Source: DTHT01 sp037444625
GTDB taxonomy: Bacteria > Acidobacteriota > Terriglobia > Bryobacterales > Bryobacteraceae
DNA length: 64,000 nucleotides
Reading direction: 5' to 3'
NCBI GenBank assembly: GCA_037444625.1
Contig: JBBIMA010000022.1
Coordinates: forward strand, 1-64,000
Position numbers and translations under genes: made by a program. Below are positions 42,630 through 51,668 of this stretch, piece by piece (position 1 is the first letter of the stretch; the number at the start of each line of letters is the position of its first letter). The notes beneath the pieces were generated by a model. The model worked only from the letters and a program-made list of their open reading frames with translations, was not told the origin of the DNA and did not search any database.

Positions 42630-45440
42630 TCAGCGGTAGGCGAAAATCTGAGCGTAAAGGATCAGCAGGATCAGAGTCAGCCCCACGGCCAGGGCGGCGA
42701 AGCCGAAACGGCGCCAGAACTTGACCAGAATGGGCGAGGGCTCCGGCATCAGGCGGCCTTCCAGGGCGCCGCTTTCCACCAGCTCGCGATACTCGCGGGG
42801 CCGGTCGCGGCGGAACTCCTCCAAGGGGGCGCCTTCCAGGAAGATCACCGGATCCATGGGGAATTTCTCGGGGCGGAAGTGGGTGTTGAAGAAGTGGATG
42901 GTGAAGATGAAGCCGACCGCCAGCAGGGCCTCGTCGCTGTGGATGGTCGTGGCGACGTTGATCATCCAGCCGGGCAGCAGGCGGGTGAACCAGGTGGGAA
43001 ACCATAACATGAGGCCGGTCGAGCCGATCACCGCCACGCCCCAGAAGACCGCGAAGTAGTCGAACTTCTCCCAGTAAGTCCAGCGACCGTAGTCCGGCCG
43101 GGGGCCCGAACCCAGAAACCACCGGATCGAGCCCACCAGCTCGCGCCAGTCGCGCCGGTTGAACCACATACTTTCGGAATCGAACAAGAAGCGGCTCCAG
43201 CTCTGTCCGCTGCGGCGCTTGCGGCGGATCAAGTCCCACAAGTGCAGCCCGAAGTAAGTGAAGGTCAGCAGGGCGCAGAAACGATGAATCCAGCCGGCTA
43301 CCTCGAAGCCTCCCACCAGCCGGGATAACAAGCGCGCCCAGCCGGCATAGGAGAACTTCAGCATCATGCCGGTAAGAGCCAGGCCCAGGAAGCTGACGAT
43401 GACCATCAAGTGCAGGTTGCGCTGGAAGCGGGTGAAGCGGCGCACGAAAAGGCCGCGGCCGCCGTCGGGTTCCCGGGCGAGCTGCTTGCGGTACTGGAGC
43501 GAGCGGGGCAGCCAGGCGGCGGTGTGCAATCCCGACACTACCAGGGTGAGGACCAGCAGAGAGGTCATGCCCCAGAAGGTATAGAACAGGAACGGGTACT
43601 TGGCCGGATCATGGTGGGTGGCGTGGGTGAGGTAGCCGGCGAAGCGGCGGTGCGATCCCGGGTGGCATCGGGCGCAGGTCTTGACGATGTTCTGGCGGCT
43701 GAGGCGCGAGCGGGGATCGTTGACCGGCAGGATGTCATGCGAGCCGTGGCAGTCGTAACACTTGGCGGTCTTCACGTAGCCCAGTTTGGAGACCTTGCCG
43801 TGGTAGGTGTCGAAGTAGGTCGCTGTAATGTCGCCGTGGCAGCGCCCGCACTGGTCCATGATGTGGAGGCGGAAATCGGCCTGGTCGGTGCGCTGGATGC
43901 CGTGGGAGGAGTGGCACTCGCTGCACACGGGCAGGGACCGGGCGGTGCGCGTGACCTGGGGGGAGTGGACGCTGGCGGTGAACAGCTCGAAGATCCCGCG
44001 ATGGCAGCGGGCGCAGGTGCGGGCCACGTTGGCGCGATGGACGCTGGAGCGGGGATCGCGGCTAGGCAGCTCATGATGGGCGGTGTGGCAATCGGCGCAG
44101 TTGGCGGTCACCGTGAGCCCGCTCTCAAGCAGGCCCTTGCCGTGGATGCTCTCGACGTAGTGCTCGACCGGGTTGAGGTTCCTGCCGTCGCGCGAGGCCC
44201 AGCGGACGGCCGCCTTGCGGCCGGCGCGGTGACACTTGGCGCACAGGGCGGGCACGTTGCGCGAGAAGGTGGGAGAAGCCGAATCGTTGCGGCTTTGGAC
44301 GGCGTGGGAGTGGTTGTGGCAATCGTAGCAGGTAGGCGCGTCAGGGCTGCCCTGCGCGGCCAGCGAGCCGTGGCTGCTTTCGCGGTACTGGGCGACCTGT
44401 TCGGCGTGGCAGATCGAGCAATCCACGGCCGGCGAGCGGAGGGAGGCGCAGGGACGGCCCGGTCCGGGGCGGGCGTCGGTGTGGCACTGCACGCAGGCCC
44501 GGCGGGCATGGCGGGAGCGGCCGAGCTCCTCGTAGTTGACGTAGAGCGAGACGGCCTTGCCGCCCCGGATGACCCGCAGGTTGGGATCGCCGTGGCAGCG
44601 CAAGCAATCCCGGTCGGCCATTCCCTGGGCGTAAAAGACGCGGCGGACCTTGTGGGGCTCGTGGCAATCCACGCAAGCCGGGATCAGGTGGGGCTGCTTC
44701 TCCCACAGCTCGCCCCGGATGACCTTCTGATGCACGGCCTCGATCTGGGCGTGACAGCGCATGCAGGTGCGGGCGATGTTGGCCTTGGCGATCGAGGAGC
44801 GGGCGTCGGTGTGAGGCAGCACGAAATGGGAGGTGTGGCAGCTCGTGCAGACCGCCGTGACCGTGAGGCCGCGCTTGAAGAGGCCTTCGCCGTGTATGCT
44901 GTCGGCGTAATTCTCCAGGATATGGGACTGCGGGATGCTGCGAGTGAGCTGAACGGGCGTGCCTTCGCGGTGGCAACGGCCGCACAACCTGGGGATCTCC
45001 ATGACCGAGGTGGGCGAGCCCTGGGCGGAGGCGCGCAGCACGTTGTGTGTCCCGTGGCAGAGGGAGCAAGAGGGAGCCAGGGGATCGCCGCGACGGGCGG
45101 CGCGGCCATGCAGACTCTCGGCATATTGGGCGGCTTGATCGGGGTGGCAGGCGCCGCACTCCACCTTGGGGAGCTTTTCCGCATGGGGGATTTCCTGCAC
45201 GGCGCTGTGGCAGAGCTTGCACTCCAGGGCGGCGTGCGGGGAAGCTCGCAAGCCGGCGGCGTCAAAGGGGGGCGGAAGGCCGGGCTGTCGGCGGGCGCGG
45301 GCGCGAGCGGGTTCGTGGCAGGGGGTGCACTCCTGGGCGCCGGGGAGGGCTTCGGGTTTGGGCTGCTGAGAGGGGCCGAGTGTGAGGGCAAGAGAAAGGG
45401 CGGGGAGCACGATGAGAATCGCTATGGCGCTCCTCAGCAC
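42630..45440 (-). CDS. 19-haem cytochrome c fused to a six-helix cytochrome-b-like membrane module
   Basis: 936 residues from the GTG at 45440, with a signal peptide-like start (VLRSAIAILIVLPALSLAL). Nineteen CxxCH motifs can be counted over about residues 35-620, from CTPCH, CKLCH and CGACH to CYDCH and CARCH. They occur in repeated units with HGxGL/FxxGLTVTxxCxxCHT and PxTDxRSS-type linkers, which points to internal duplication. The C-terminal 300 residues hold six membrane helices with histidines as in cytochrome b561 (RNLHLMVIVSFLGLALTG, GWIHRFCALLTF, FTIHFFNTHF). It is expected to link the quinone pool to a long periplasmic haem wire. It converges on the nine-haem operon. The start codon is the least certain part. 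Confidence 0.82.
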   Translation of the reverse strand: MLRSAIAILIVLPALSLALTLGPSQQPKPEALPGAQECTPCHEPARARARRQPGLPPPFDAAGLRASPHAALECKLCHSAVQEIPHAEKLPKVECGACHPDQAAQYAESLHGRAARRGDPLAPSCSLCHGTHNVLRASAQGSPTSVMEIPRLCGRCHREGTPVQLTRSIPQSHILENYADSIHGEGLFKRGLTVTAVCTSCHTSHFVLPHTDARSSIAKANIARTCMRCHAQIEAVHQKVIRGELWEKQPHLIPACVDCHEPHKVRRVFYAQGMADRDCLRCHGDPNLRVIRGGKAVSLYVNYEELGRSRHARRACVQCHTDARPGPGRPCASLRSPAVDCSICHAEQVAQYRESSHGSLAAQGSPDAPTCYDCHNHSHAVQSRNDSASPTFSRNVPALCAKCHRAGRKAAVRWASRDGRNLNPVEHYVESIHGKGLLESGLTVTANCADCHTAHHELPSRDPRSSVHRANVARTCARCHRGIFELFTASVHSPQVTRTARSLPVCSECHSSHGIQRTDQADFRLHIMDQCGRCHGDITATYFDTYHGKVSKLGYVKTAKCYDCHGSHDILPVNDPRSRLSRQNIVKTCARCHPGSHRRFAGYLTHATHHDPAKYPFLFYTFWGMTSLLVLTLVVSGLHTAAWLPRSLQYRKQLAREPDGGRGLFVRRFTRFQRNLHLMVIVSFLGLALTGMMLKFSYAGWARLLSRLVGGFEVAGWIHRFCALLTFTYFGLHLWDLIRRKRRSGQSWSRFLFDSESMWFNRRDWRELVGSIRWFLGSGPRPDYGRWTYWEKFDYFAVFWGVAVIGSTGLMLWFPTWFTRLLPGWMINVATTIHSDEALLAVGFIFTIHFFNTHFRPEKFPMDPVIFLEGAPLEEFRRDRPREYRELVESGALEGRLMPEPSPILVKFWRRFGFAALAVGLTLILLILYAQIFAYR

Positions 45441-45563
45441 AAGCCGCCATTTTACCAGATCCGGATCCCTTATTCCCCTTCCGCCTCCCCCGCCCTCCAA
45501 CCACCCTCGCCCACCACCAGCCGCCGATCCTGCTCCACCACTCCCCAACCCCGGCTTGCGGTT

Positions 45564-45584
45564 CCCCAGGCCCTGGGGTAATCT
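45564..45584 (+). promoter_or_regulatory. 15-nt perfect dyad next to a -10-like TAATCT before the LacI-like gene
   Basis: CCCCAG-GCC-CTGGGG (45564-45578) directly abuts TAATCT (45579-45584), 18 nt before the GTG at 45603. This is the geometry of an operator flanking a promoter. Confidence 0.45.
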
Positions 45585-45602
45585 CAGCAAGAGGAGAGCG
45601 GC

Positions 45603-46454
45603 GTGGAGAAGGCGGCCCATCTGATCGGTTTCTTTGCGCCCGACCTGGTGGATTCCCACTTCGCGGAAGCGGCCCGGGGCGCGGCGCGCATCCTGCGAGC
45701 CGGCGGCTACCTCATGCTGATCTCGAACTCGGAGTCCGACCCGGCGGCCGAGACCGAAGCCCTCGAGCTGTTGCTGGCCTGCCGGCAGGCGGAGGGTCTG
45801 ATCATCGCCTCCTGCCGGCCGCCCGACGACATCGAGATTCTGACCCGCCTGGAGGAGCACCAGCTTCCCTATGTTCTCATTGACCGCACCTTCCCGGGAC
45901 TGGAGGCGAACTTCGTGGGCTGGGATGAGGAGGCCATCGGGGCGGCGGCCACTGAACACTTGATCGCGCGGGGCTGCCGGCACATCGCGCACCTGCGGGG
46001 CCCGGAAAACTCCAGCGGGCTGGGCCGCTTCCAGGGTTACGCCGCCGCGCTCGGGCGATTCAACCTGAAGGTTTGCCCGGGCTACGTGGCGGCGGGCGGA
46101 ACCAGCGCCGCCTCGGGCTATCAGGCGATGCGCAAGCTGCTGGCGGTGAACCCGCGGCTGGACGGGGTGGTCTGCTACAACGACGCGGTGGCGGTGGGAG
46201 CGATCAAGGCGATCCTGGAGGCCGGCCTGGAGGTCCCTTACGACTTGGAAGTCATCGGCGCGGGCAATCTGCACTACAGCGAGCTGCTCCGGGTGCCGTT
46301 GTCCACGGTGGATTTGCGAGCCGGTCTGATGGGAGAGCGGGCGGCGGAGCTGCTCATCGAGCTTCTGCGCGGCCGGCCGCTGCGGCCGGCGCAAAAGATT
46401 CTGGTTCCCTTCGAGCTGATCCCGCGAGAATCCAGCCGGGCCATTTCGGTTTGA
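45603..46454 (+). CDS. LacI/PBP1-type sugar-binding domain protein lacking a DNA-binding domain
   Basis: 283 residues beginning at AAHLIGFFAPDLVDSHFAEAARGA, exactly where the ligand-binding domain of LacI-family repressors begins. The usual N-terminal helix-turn-helix of about 55 residues is absent, and an in-frame TAA at 45579-45581 rules out a simple upstream extension. The domain is otherwise complete: VLIDRTFPG, HLRGPENSSGLGRFQGYAAAL, CYNDAVAVGAIKAI, STVDLRAGLMGERAAELLIELLRG. The GTG start has the site AGGAGAG. No signal peptide is present, so it is not a periplasmic binding protein. It may act as a sugar-sensing partner protein or be a decayed regulator. Confidence 0.75.
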   Translation: MEKAAHLIGFFAPDLVDSHFAEAARGAARILRAGGYLMLISNSESDPAAETEALELLLACRQAEGLIIASCRPPDDIEILTRLEEHQLPYVLIDRTFPGLEANFVGWDEEAIGAAATEHLIARGCRHIAHLRGPENSSGLGRFQGYAAALGRFNLKVCPGYVAAGGTSAASGYQAMRKLLAVNPRLDGVVCYNDAVAVGAIKAILEAGLEVPYDLEVIGAGNLHYSELLRVPLSTVDLRAGLMGERAAELLIELLRGRPLRPAQKILVPFELIPRESSRAISV

Positions 46455-46464
46455 GCCGAGCCCG

Positions 46465-48330
46465 CTAGCGATCTTGGCGCGTGCCGGCATCTACCGGCAG
46501 GGACGCAGACTCGCTGGCGGCGCCGTTGACGAGCACACGCAGGGCATACAAACCGCCGGGCAGATCCGGAGGCAGAATCAAGTTCACCTGATAGAGGCCG
46601 GCGTAGCCGGGAACCAGGCCGGCAAACACGGGCGCCAGAGGCCGCTCGCCCAGGCGAACTTCCACCGGATCCCGGGTGCTCAAGGGCGGGCGTGCCGGGG
46701 CGGGATGCCCGGGGGCGATGGGGCCTGCCACCTCGCCCAGGCCCACCACGTAGACGATCAGGGCGTCGCCGGGCGCCGCCGGAGAGGCGTCCGAGATCAG
46801 CGCGCCATCGGAGCCACGCACGATGGCGGGCGCCGGCGCGCCGCCGGCAGGGATGCGGACCAGCGCGGGGGCGGCGGGGGCTACCACAATAGCGGCCTCC
46901 GCGGCGGCGTTAGGCGTACTCACGCGCAAGGTGGCCGAACCCCGGATTCCGTAAGGCAACTGGGCGTTGATCTGGCTGGGGGAGACGAAAAACAGCGGGA
47001 GGGCCTGGCCGTTCAGGGTCACGACGGTTCCGGCCAACTCGGCCGGCAGCGGCAGCGAGGCGGGCGAGCGGTCTTCCAGGCCCAGGTTCCAGCCGAAGAC
47101 GCTCACCAGGGAGCCGGGCGCCAACCGCGGCGTGAAGTTGCCCGCGTTGACCACGCCGCCGGGCAGAATCTGAGGACCGGGAGCCAGCGTGACTCGCTCG
47201 ATGATCCTCCCGTCGGCGGCGACGGCCGTGATTTCGATCCGCCAACCCTCGACCCGCACGCGCAGGTAATGGTGCACCGACTCCCCGAAGGCCAGTTGCG
47301 GAGCCTCGCCGACCGGATGCAGGTCGGCGCCCCCGCCGCCCGTGATGATCGAGACCAGCCCGGCGCCCGGCTCAACCGGCCGGTGGTCGCGCAGCGGCTT
47401 GCTGCGCTGGTAGTTGTGCTCGTGTCCGCTGAAGACCAATTGCACGCCGTAGCGCTCGAGCAGGGGAAGCACCCGGGTGCGCACTTCGGCGCAGAGATCG
47501 TCCTCCCGGTGGTGGCTGGTGGGATAGGGCGGGTGGTGAAAGAAAGCGATCTTCCAAAAACGGCGCGTGCGCCGGAGGTCGCGCTCGAGCCAGTCCAGCA
47601 TCCGGCCGCTCATGCCCGAATGGATCAGCAGGTTGGAATCCAGCGAGACGAAATGCACGTCGCCCCAATCGAAGGAGTAGTAACGCCCGGCGTCAGGGGC
47701 GGGCGTTTCGGCGGCGGGAAGCACGTGGACGGCCAGATAGGGCGCTCCCAGATCGGTGCCGTAGTCGTGGTTGCCGAGTGTGGGGAAGAACGGGATGCGG
47801 CTCATCAAGGAGGCGTAGAGGGAGAAGTAGTGCGCCTCCATGCGGTCGAGCGATCCGTCGTCCTGCGAGATGTCGCCCACGTGGAGCGCCAGGGCGAGGT
47901 CCTCTTCAAGCGCCATCCGCCGGGCCAGGGCGGTCTGGGCCGGGCTGCCCGTCCCGCTGTCGCCGAAAACCAGGAAGGTGAAGGGACCCGAGCCGGCGGT
48001 GCGGAACAGCAAACCGTCCTTGAGGACCTCGCCGTCCAGCAACACGCGGTAGCGGTAGCTCTGGCCGGGCGTGAGGCCGCCGAGATCGGCCTGGTGCTGA
48101 TAGCGGACGGCGCCGCTGGAGGAGGTCAGGGTGCGCGTCCAGGCCGCCGCCGTGCTCCAGGAGCCGTCCTCGCGGCCGTACTCGAGGAGGCCCCGGCCCG
48201 GCTCCCGGGTCACCCAAACGATCGTGGCCCGATCGGTCCCGACGTTCTGTAGGTAGGGTGACCGCAGCAGCGTGGCGGCGGGGCACAGGCAGGCGGCCGC
48301 CACCACAGCCGGCCACGCGGCGGATTTCAT
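46465..48330 (-). CDS. Purple-acid-phosphatase-like metallophosphoesterase with TIGR03437-type C-terminus
   Basis: 621 residues. Signal peptide (MKSAAWPAVVAAACLCPAATL), then a fibronectin-like N-terminal domain (LLRSPYLQNVGTDRATIVWVT). The calcineurin-like phosphoesterase core has FLVFGDSGTG, HVGDISQ, TLGNHDYG, FFHHPPYP and FSGHEHNYQR, so all metal ligands are present. The C-terminal 230 residues (LPGGVVNAGNFTPRLAPGSLVSVFG, then YVVGLGEV) match the TIGR03437 domain, common in secreted Solibacter proteins. It likely hydrolyses phosphate esters outside the cell. The downstream gene on the plus strand ends 10 nt away. Confidence 0.88.
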   Translation of the reverse strand: MKSAAWPAVVAAACLCPAATLLRSPYLQNVGTDRATIVWVTREPGRGLLEYGREDGSWSTAAAWTRTLTSSSGAVRYQHQADLGGLTPGQSYRYRVLLDGEVLKDGLLFRTAGSGPFTFLVFGDSGTGSPAQTALARRMALEEDLALALHVGDISQDDGSLDRMEAHYFSLYASLMSRIPFFPTLGNHDYGTDLGAPYLAVHVLPAAETPAPDAGRYYSFDWGDVHFVSLDSNLLIHSGMSGRMLDWLERDLRRTRRFWKIAFFHHPPYPTSHHREDDLCAEVRTRVLPLLERYGVQLVFSGHEHNYQRSKPLRDHRPVEPGAGLVSIITGGGGADLHPVGEAPQLAFGESVHHYLRVRVEGWRIEITAVAADGRIIERVTLAPGPQILPGGVVNAGNFTPRLAPGSLVSVFGWNLGLEDRSPASLPLPAELAGTVVTLNGQALPLFFVSPSQINAQLPYGIRGSATLRVSTPNAAAEAAIVVAPAAPALVRIPAGGAPAPAIVRGSDGALISDASPAAPGDALIVYVVGLGEVAGPIAPGHPAPARPPLSTRDPVEVRLGERPLAPVFAGLVPGYAGLYQVNLILPPDLPGGLYALRVLVNGAASESASLPVDAGTRQDR

Positions 48331-48360
48331 CGCACCCCAAGCCCCCCGGGCATGGTGCGA

Positions 48361-50283
48361 CTAGTATATCGCCGCCGGCTCCGACAACGCCACTTCGGTG
48401 GTGGTGGATTCGCCCCCGATGCTCAGAGTCAGTTCGACGGCCGAGCCGGCCGGCGCCTGCGCGGGAACTCGGATGCGAACTTCGTACAGGCTGCCTGCCT
48501 CGGGAAGCAGCCGCGAAGATTCGACCTCCGCGCTGAGGGCTCCCAGCCGCACGCCGGGCAGCTCGCTGGTGCGCCACTCCGCCGCCGCTCCCAGGCTCGG
48601 CCCCAGTCCGGTGGCGTAGAGCACAAGGGTCTCTCCGGGCGAGGCGGGATCCAGAGCGGTTACGGGCCGCCCGTCGGCGTGCGCCACCAGGAAAACCCCG
48701 GGCGCGTAGTCGCCGACCTGCGCCAGCACCGTGTTGCCCGGCTGCCCGTTCCTGAACACAGTGACGGCCGCCGGGCCGGGGACCAGCTCCCAGGGCATTT
48801 GCCCGTTGATCTGACCCCGGGAGACGAACAGCAGCCGAGCCCGCGCGCCGTTCACGCTGAGGACCACGCCTCCCAACTCGGTGGGCGCAAGCGCGGACGC
48901 GGCGGATGCCTGCTCTGCCGCCAGGCCTTCGCCGTAAAGGCTGATCAGGGCGCCGGGCGCGACCAGGGCGGCGTTGGTGGCGGCGTTCACCACGCCCGCG
49001 CCCAACAGCCGCGGCCCCCTGCCCGAGGGCCGGTAGCCGGCCGCAGCCGCCTCCTCCAGCACGATGGCTTCACGGGCCCGGATGAATCGCCGCAGAGCCT
49101 CCACGCCTTGCTCGAACTCGGCGGCGCCGCAGGAGACCAGCGTGCCGGACTGCGAGCACTGTTTGTGCGTGTCGGCCCGGGCGATAGGGCCCGCCTGCGC
49201 GTAGAGACGGTCGAGTTCCTGCTCCTGCCAGCCGCCGGCGCCCCCGGCCAGCGAGGCCGCCTTGGCCAGCGCCTCCAAGAAGGTCTGGCGCAGCTCGGGA
49301 ACTTGCATGGCCCGGCGGGCCAGCACGTTCTCCTGAACCCCTTCGAAAGCCGCCGCGCCCTCCCAGTCGAAGGCGCCGTCCTTGTCCCAGGGCAGAAACA
49401 GCCCCGGCGTTCCCGCTGCCGGGCGGAAGAAATAGAAATTGTTCATCCCGAAGACGCGCCCGAGCAGTCCGTCGTAATCCGCCAGGAATTTCTCCGTGGC
49501 GATGTAAGTCATGAACTGCTTGAGGTCTATGTATCGGGAAACCTCGCTATAAAACTCCGCGTCCGAACTCTCGTTGACGGCGCGCACCATAGCCGCAATG
49601 CCGGCCGCATCGGGATCCGACTTGTGCGTCTTGGGATCCCACATGGCCGGCACGTAGAGGGCGGGGTCCGGGCCGAGATACTCGAAGCGGTAGCCCTCGT
49701 TGCGGTTTTCCTGCCAGTCGTAGAGATATCCGGAATCGTCGCCGAAGTTACGAAGCAGGAAGGCTTCGTCCATATTCTCGACCAGGGTGTAGGCGCCGAA
49801 GAATTCGCCGTTGACGAAAAGGCGGGCCGGCGCCTCCAGGGGCGCCGGGATTCCCATGCGGCGGAAGAGCTTCATGGCCAGCGTCTCCCGAAGCAGGGAG
49901 GCGTCCTGGTTGTTGGCCTTCAACTGGACCGCCGCCAGGCCGAACAGGCGCTGGGCGCTCTGGTAGCGGTTGAAGGAGACCAGTAAGTTGGGTTTTTCCG
50001 GGCTCCGGCTGCCGCTGCCGCGGGAGCGAATGCCGACCCGGTCGAGCATGACGTTGTTCCAGACAAACCGGGCGGGATAGTAAGTGTCGAGCAGGTAATT
50101 ATCCCGCAGCGCCTGCCAGTCCTTGGGCTCCACTTCCAGGTAGACGTCCTGGAGGGAGCTGTCGTCGAACAAGCGGGCGGCGGTTTGGGCGGCGGCGGGA
50201 CGCGCGGCCAGCACGGCGAGCAGGAGGATACCCGCTCGGCCGGCGAGGCGCGAAAGCTGTGGAGTGTAATCGAAGCGTTGCAA
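48361..50283 (-). CDS. CotH-like kinase domain protein with TIGR03437-type C-terminus, exported
   Basis: 640 residues from a TTG start, with signal peptide (RAGILLLAVLAARPAAAQ). The CotH domain has the VGIRSRGSGSRSPEKPNLLVSFN loop, then NNQDASLLRETLAMKLFRRMGIPAP, VENMDEAFL and a later LPWDKDGAFDW active-site region. The C-terminal 220 residues (LLGAGVVNAATNAALVAPGALISLYG) are TIGR03437-like, as in the neighbour gene. CotH proteins are atypical kinases of spore-coat or surface proteins. Such exported forms may act on cell-surface material, here unknown. The ribosome binding site GAGGGAAG is only 2 nt from the TTG, so the start is uncertain. Confidence 0.85.
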   Translation of the reverse strand: MQRFDYTPQLSRLAGRAGILLLAVLAARPAAAQTAARLFDDSSLQDVYLEVEPKDWQALRDNYLLDTYYPARFVWNNVMLDRVGIRSRGSGSRSPEKPNLLVSFNRYQSAQRLFGLAAVQLKANNQDASLLRETLAMKLFRRMGIPAPLEAPARLFVNGEFFGAYTLVENMDEAFLLRNFGDDSGYLYDWQENRNEGYRFEYLGPDPALYVPAMWDPKTHKSDPDAAGIAAMVRAVNESSDAEFYSEVSRYIDLKQFMTYIATEKFLADYDGLLGRVFGMNNFYFFRPAAGTPGLFLPWDKDGAFDWEGAAAFEGVQENVLARRAMQVPELRQTFLEALAKAASLAGGAGGWQEQELDRLYAQAGPIARADTHKQCSQSGTLVSCGAAEFEQGVEALRRFIRAREAIVLEEAAAAGYRPSGRGPRLLGAGVVNAATNAALVAPGALISLYGEGLAAEQASAASALAPTELGGVVLSVNGARARLLFVSRGQINGQMPWELVPGPAAVTVFRNGQPGNTVLAQVGDYAPGVFLVAHADGRPVTALDPASPGETLVLYATGLGPSLGAAAEWRTSELPGVRLGALSAEVESSRLLPEAGSLYEVRIRVPAQAPAGSAVELTLSIGGESTTTEVALSEPAAIY

Positions 50284-50378
50284 TCTTCCCTCAGTGAAGG
50301 GATGCCGCCGGGCAGGGGGCGGTTACTTTATATTGTCAAGCTCTAACTCTGTGAAAACAAAGCGGGCGCCGCGCCGGT

Positions 50379-51668
50379 TTACGGCCGGATGCGACCCAGC
50401 ATCCGATAGAGCCACACCAGCGCAGCGTCCATGAGCCGTTCGCCCGCTCCCACCTCGACGGGCGAGACCGCGGCGTCGGCCCCGTAGCCGCCTTCGGCCA
50501 CCGCCTCGATGGTCGGAAAGTACTGGTGGTAGCCGTTCGAGTAGCCGAAGAAGAACAGGGGAGTGAGACGGGCGCGTTGTTTGAGGCGGACGGCGTGGGC
50601 GCTGAAGACCTCTCCCGATAGACCCACGAAGGCGATGCGGCCATTGAGCAAAGCGACGGTCAAGCGGGGCCGGATACCCTCGGCGTACTCGTCCAGGTAG
50701 TTGGCGACCAGCTCCGGGAAGAAGGCCTTGGCAAACAGGGTGCGCACCAGCGGGTCCGCGAAGTCGGTGCGGGAGTGGAAACGAAAGCGCTCCTCGCGCA
50801 CCTGCCAGGCGGGCGATTCCGGCGGCTCGGGCCTCAGCCGGCGGGCCAGCTCGAGGGCCTGGCGGGCGAGCGCCTCGCCGTAGGCACGGAAGTCCCTGCC
50901 GGGCCCGGGATCCGCCGAAAGATCGCCGGCGGCGCCTTGCATGAAGAGCGCGGCCGCGCCGGTTTCCCGGCGGAGCGTCTCCTTCAGCGCCCCCACCCAG
51001 TCGGCGGAAAACTTCAGGGTCGAGGAAGGCAGCATGGTGGGGTGGGCGGCGAAATTCACCAGCAGCGCCAGGGGCTTGCCGCCGGCATCGTCCAGCCGGA
51101 GCACCGCCAGGTCGCGGTCCACCGGCCTGGGCTCGAGCTTGCTATGCCGGTTGCGATTGAATCCGTCCAGGGCAAGGACGCCGGCATCCAGCCGGGCGGG
51201 CGCCCGCCGGGCGTCGGCTTCCGTGACCGCTTCGACGATCTTGTCCTCCAATTCGGCGTAATAGCGCAGGGCGGCGGCGAAGCGGCCTTGGCCTTTGCCA
51301 GGCTGGTCGGAAAGCTCCAGCACCGGGCCGTGATGGGTGTGGGAGCCGGCGATGAAACTCCACTCGATGCCCGCCCGCTCGCGCAGGCGCCGGCGAATGC
51401 GGGCCAGCGACTGCTCGGAGGGAGCCCGGCCCAGATCCAACCCGACGATGGCCAACTTGTCGGCGCCGGCCTGGATCACCAGGGCCTCCGCATAGAGCGG
51501 GTCGAGCACGCCTTCCGAGAGGGCGTCATGGCGGGCGGCGTAGCCCCACATCGGGACGGGTTCGCGGGGCGTGATGTCCCGGCGGGCGGCGCCCGCCTGA
51601 AAAGCCGGTGGGAGCTGGGCCGCCAGCCAGCTCGTGAAAAGCCACCCAATCAACCCAAGCCGCCTCAT
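50379..51668 (-). CDS. Neutral/alkaline ceramidase-like secreted hydrolase
   Basis: 429 residues from the ATG at 51668, which overlaps the TGA of the preceding gene (ATGA). Signal peptide (GLIGWLFTSWLAAQ). The domain of neutral/non-lysosomal ceramidases follows: GAARRDITPREPVPMWGYA, then the zinc-site GSHTHHGPVLEL, VNFAAHPTML and QGAAGDLSADPG. The protein ends with FGYSNGYHQYFPTIEAVAEGGYGAD. True ceramidases are longer (about 650-700 residues) with an extra C-terminal domain, absent here. Acidobacterial members of this shape are of unknown substrate. Co-translated with the toroid protein upstream. Confidence 0.85.
   Translation of the reverse strand: MRRLGLIGWLFTSWLAAQLPPAFQAGAARRDITPREPVPMWGYAARHDALSEGVLDPLYAEALVIQAGADKLAIVGLDLGRAPSEQSLARIRRRLRERAGIEWSFIAGSHTHHGPVLELSDQPGKGQGRFAAALRYYAELEDKIVEAVTEADARRAPARLDAGVLALDGFNRNRHSKLEPRPVDRDLAVLRLDDAGGKPLALLVNFAAHPTMLPSSTLKFSADWVGALKETLRRETGAAALFMQGAAGDLSADPGPGRDFRAYGEALARQALELARRLRPEPPESPAWQVREERFRFHSRTDFADPLVRTLFAKAFFPELVANYLDEYAEGIRPRLTVALLNGRIAFVGLSGEVFSAHAVRLKQRARLTPLFFFGYSNGYHQYFPTIEAVAEGGYGADAAVSPVEVGAGERLMDAALVWLYRMLGRIRP

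Noticed and set aside
45441..46490. A long N-terminal extension of the 19-haem cytochrome, reading antisense through the LacI-like gene
   Set aside because: The extension lies wholly opposite a well-supported gene and would bury the export signal that begins near 45440.
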